Below are positions 42,412 to 42,619 of a stretch of DNA of 42,619 nucleotides, one piece after another. The stretch's first letter is position 1; each line of letters opens with the position of its first letter. The notes below the pieces were generated by a model, which ran no database searches, was not told the DNA's origin, and saw nothing but the letters and a program-made list of their open reading frames with translations. A program made the position numbers and the translations under genes. This DNA is from an uncultured Ellagibacter sp. GTDB lineage: Bacteria; Actinomycetota; Coriobacteriia; Coriobacteriales; Eggerthellaceae. The stretch is from contig NZ_CAKTTZ010000019.1 in the NCBI RefSeq assembly GCF_934617235.1, forward strand, positions 1 through 42,619, in the 5' to 3' direction.

Positions 42412-42619
42412 AGGAAGCGCCGCCCCTGGCCTTTCCTCCTGCTGTCCTTCATCCTGCCGACCCTCTCCCCATCGCCCTTCTTCTCGCCGTCCCCCTTCTC
42501 GCCGCCTTTCTTTCCCCTGTCCTTCTTTTCGAAAAACGGGTGGCTCTATGTTAAACCACCGTTGACATGGGTGTCCCATCGGCGGCCCTCCCGAAAAGCA
42601 GGCTCCCCCTATCATGGGG
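42412..42619. other. pyrimidine-rich intergenic tail
   Basis: About 130 bases (42415-42540) of C/T-rich repeats on the plus strand, CTTCTC, CCTTC and CCGCC blocks. A minus-strand frame across it translates to Arg/Glu/Gly low complexity and is not credible. The segment at 42541-42619 holds nothing I recognise. Confidence 0.4.

Noticed and set aside
42280..42615. Minus-strand frame with Arg/Glu/Gly repeats over the right end
   Set aside because: Low complexity shadow of the polypyrimidine tract and the LysR gene; no ribosome binding site.

Overview
This is a GC-rich window from an anaerobic actinobacterium, most likely of the class Coriobacteriia (Eggerthellaceae or close relatives; genus not determinable by eye). 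The evidence is the combination of LxKTG-type sortase substrates, a GlnR-like orphan OmpR regulator beside glnA, a bidirectional group 3b-type [NiFe] hydrogenase, a molybdopterin oxidoreductase with a divergent LysR regulator, and the gene style (ATGA/TAATG couplings, GGAG-type ribosome binding sites). I see no insertion sequence, phage gene or CRISPR array.

Layout. 1-3.6 kb: tRNA-Pro, a surface protein gene with a von Willebrand A domain, a 40-codon small ORF and tRNA-Gly. 3.8-13.7 kb (minus strand): one long cell-shape operon, mreB-mreC-mreD-mrdA-rodA-DUF697 protein-radical SAM protein (TIGR03960-like)-DUF2344 protein, tightly spaced and often overlapping. 13.9-15.6 kb: a second sortase-anchored surface protein, predicted beta-helix. 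16.0-20.0 kb: hydBGDA-type [NiFe] hydrogenase operon. 20.3-22.7 kb: cyclophilin, TPR membrane protein and nucleoside diphosphate kinase. 23.1-24.7 kb: tRNA-Glu, a TrmA/RumA-type methyltransferase, tRNA-Arg. 24.9-28.1 kb: membrane/envelope glycosyltransferases (GtrB-like, GtrA, diacylglycerol-glycosyltransferase-like). 28.1-34.9 kb: DEAD-box helicase, glnA-glnR pair, methionine ABC transporter metQNI, peptide deformylase. 35.0-38.3 kb: glycan genes (phosphoglycosyl transferase, DegT-type aminotransferase, GT4). 38.5-42.4 kb: Fe-S protein, molybdenum oxidoreductase, divergent LysR regulator.

Main discovery. Both sortase-anchored surface proteins carry a long homopolymer exactly inside the signal-peptide coding region: ten C at 603-612 in the VWA gene and nine G (coding strand) at 15568-15576 in the beta-helix gene. 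In each, the start codon with a ribosome binding site is out of frame with the mature protein by one base, so both look switched OFF in this sequence; a change of a single base (10 to 9 C; 9 to 10 G) would give a classical signal peptide and a product of about 566-567 residues. This reads as a two-gene slipped-strand phase-variation system for the cell surface.

Other points: a GlnR-box-like site over the -35 region of glnA next to a GlnR whose phosphoacceptor Asp is Glu; a hydrogenase large subunit that ends exactly at the Ni-binding motif without the usual maturation tail; an apparent double-anchor PBP2; a molybdenum enzyme with altered Fe-S motif that may belong with the catechol-dehydroxylase/transhydroxylase-like enzymes of gut Coriobacteriia.
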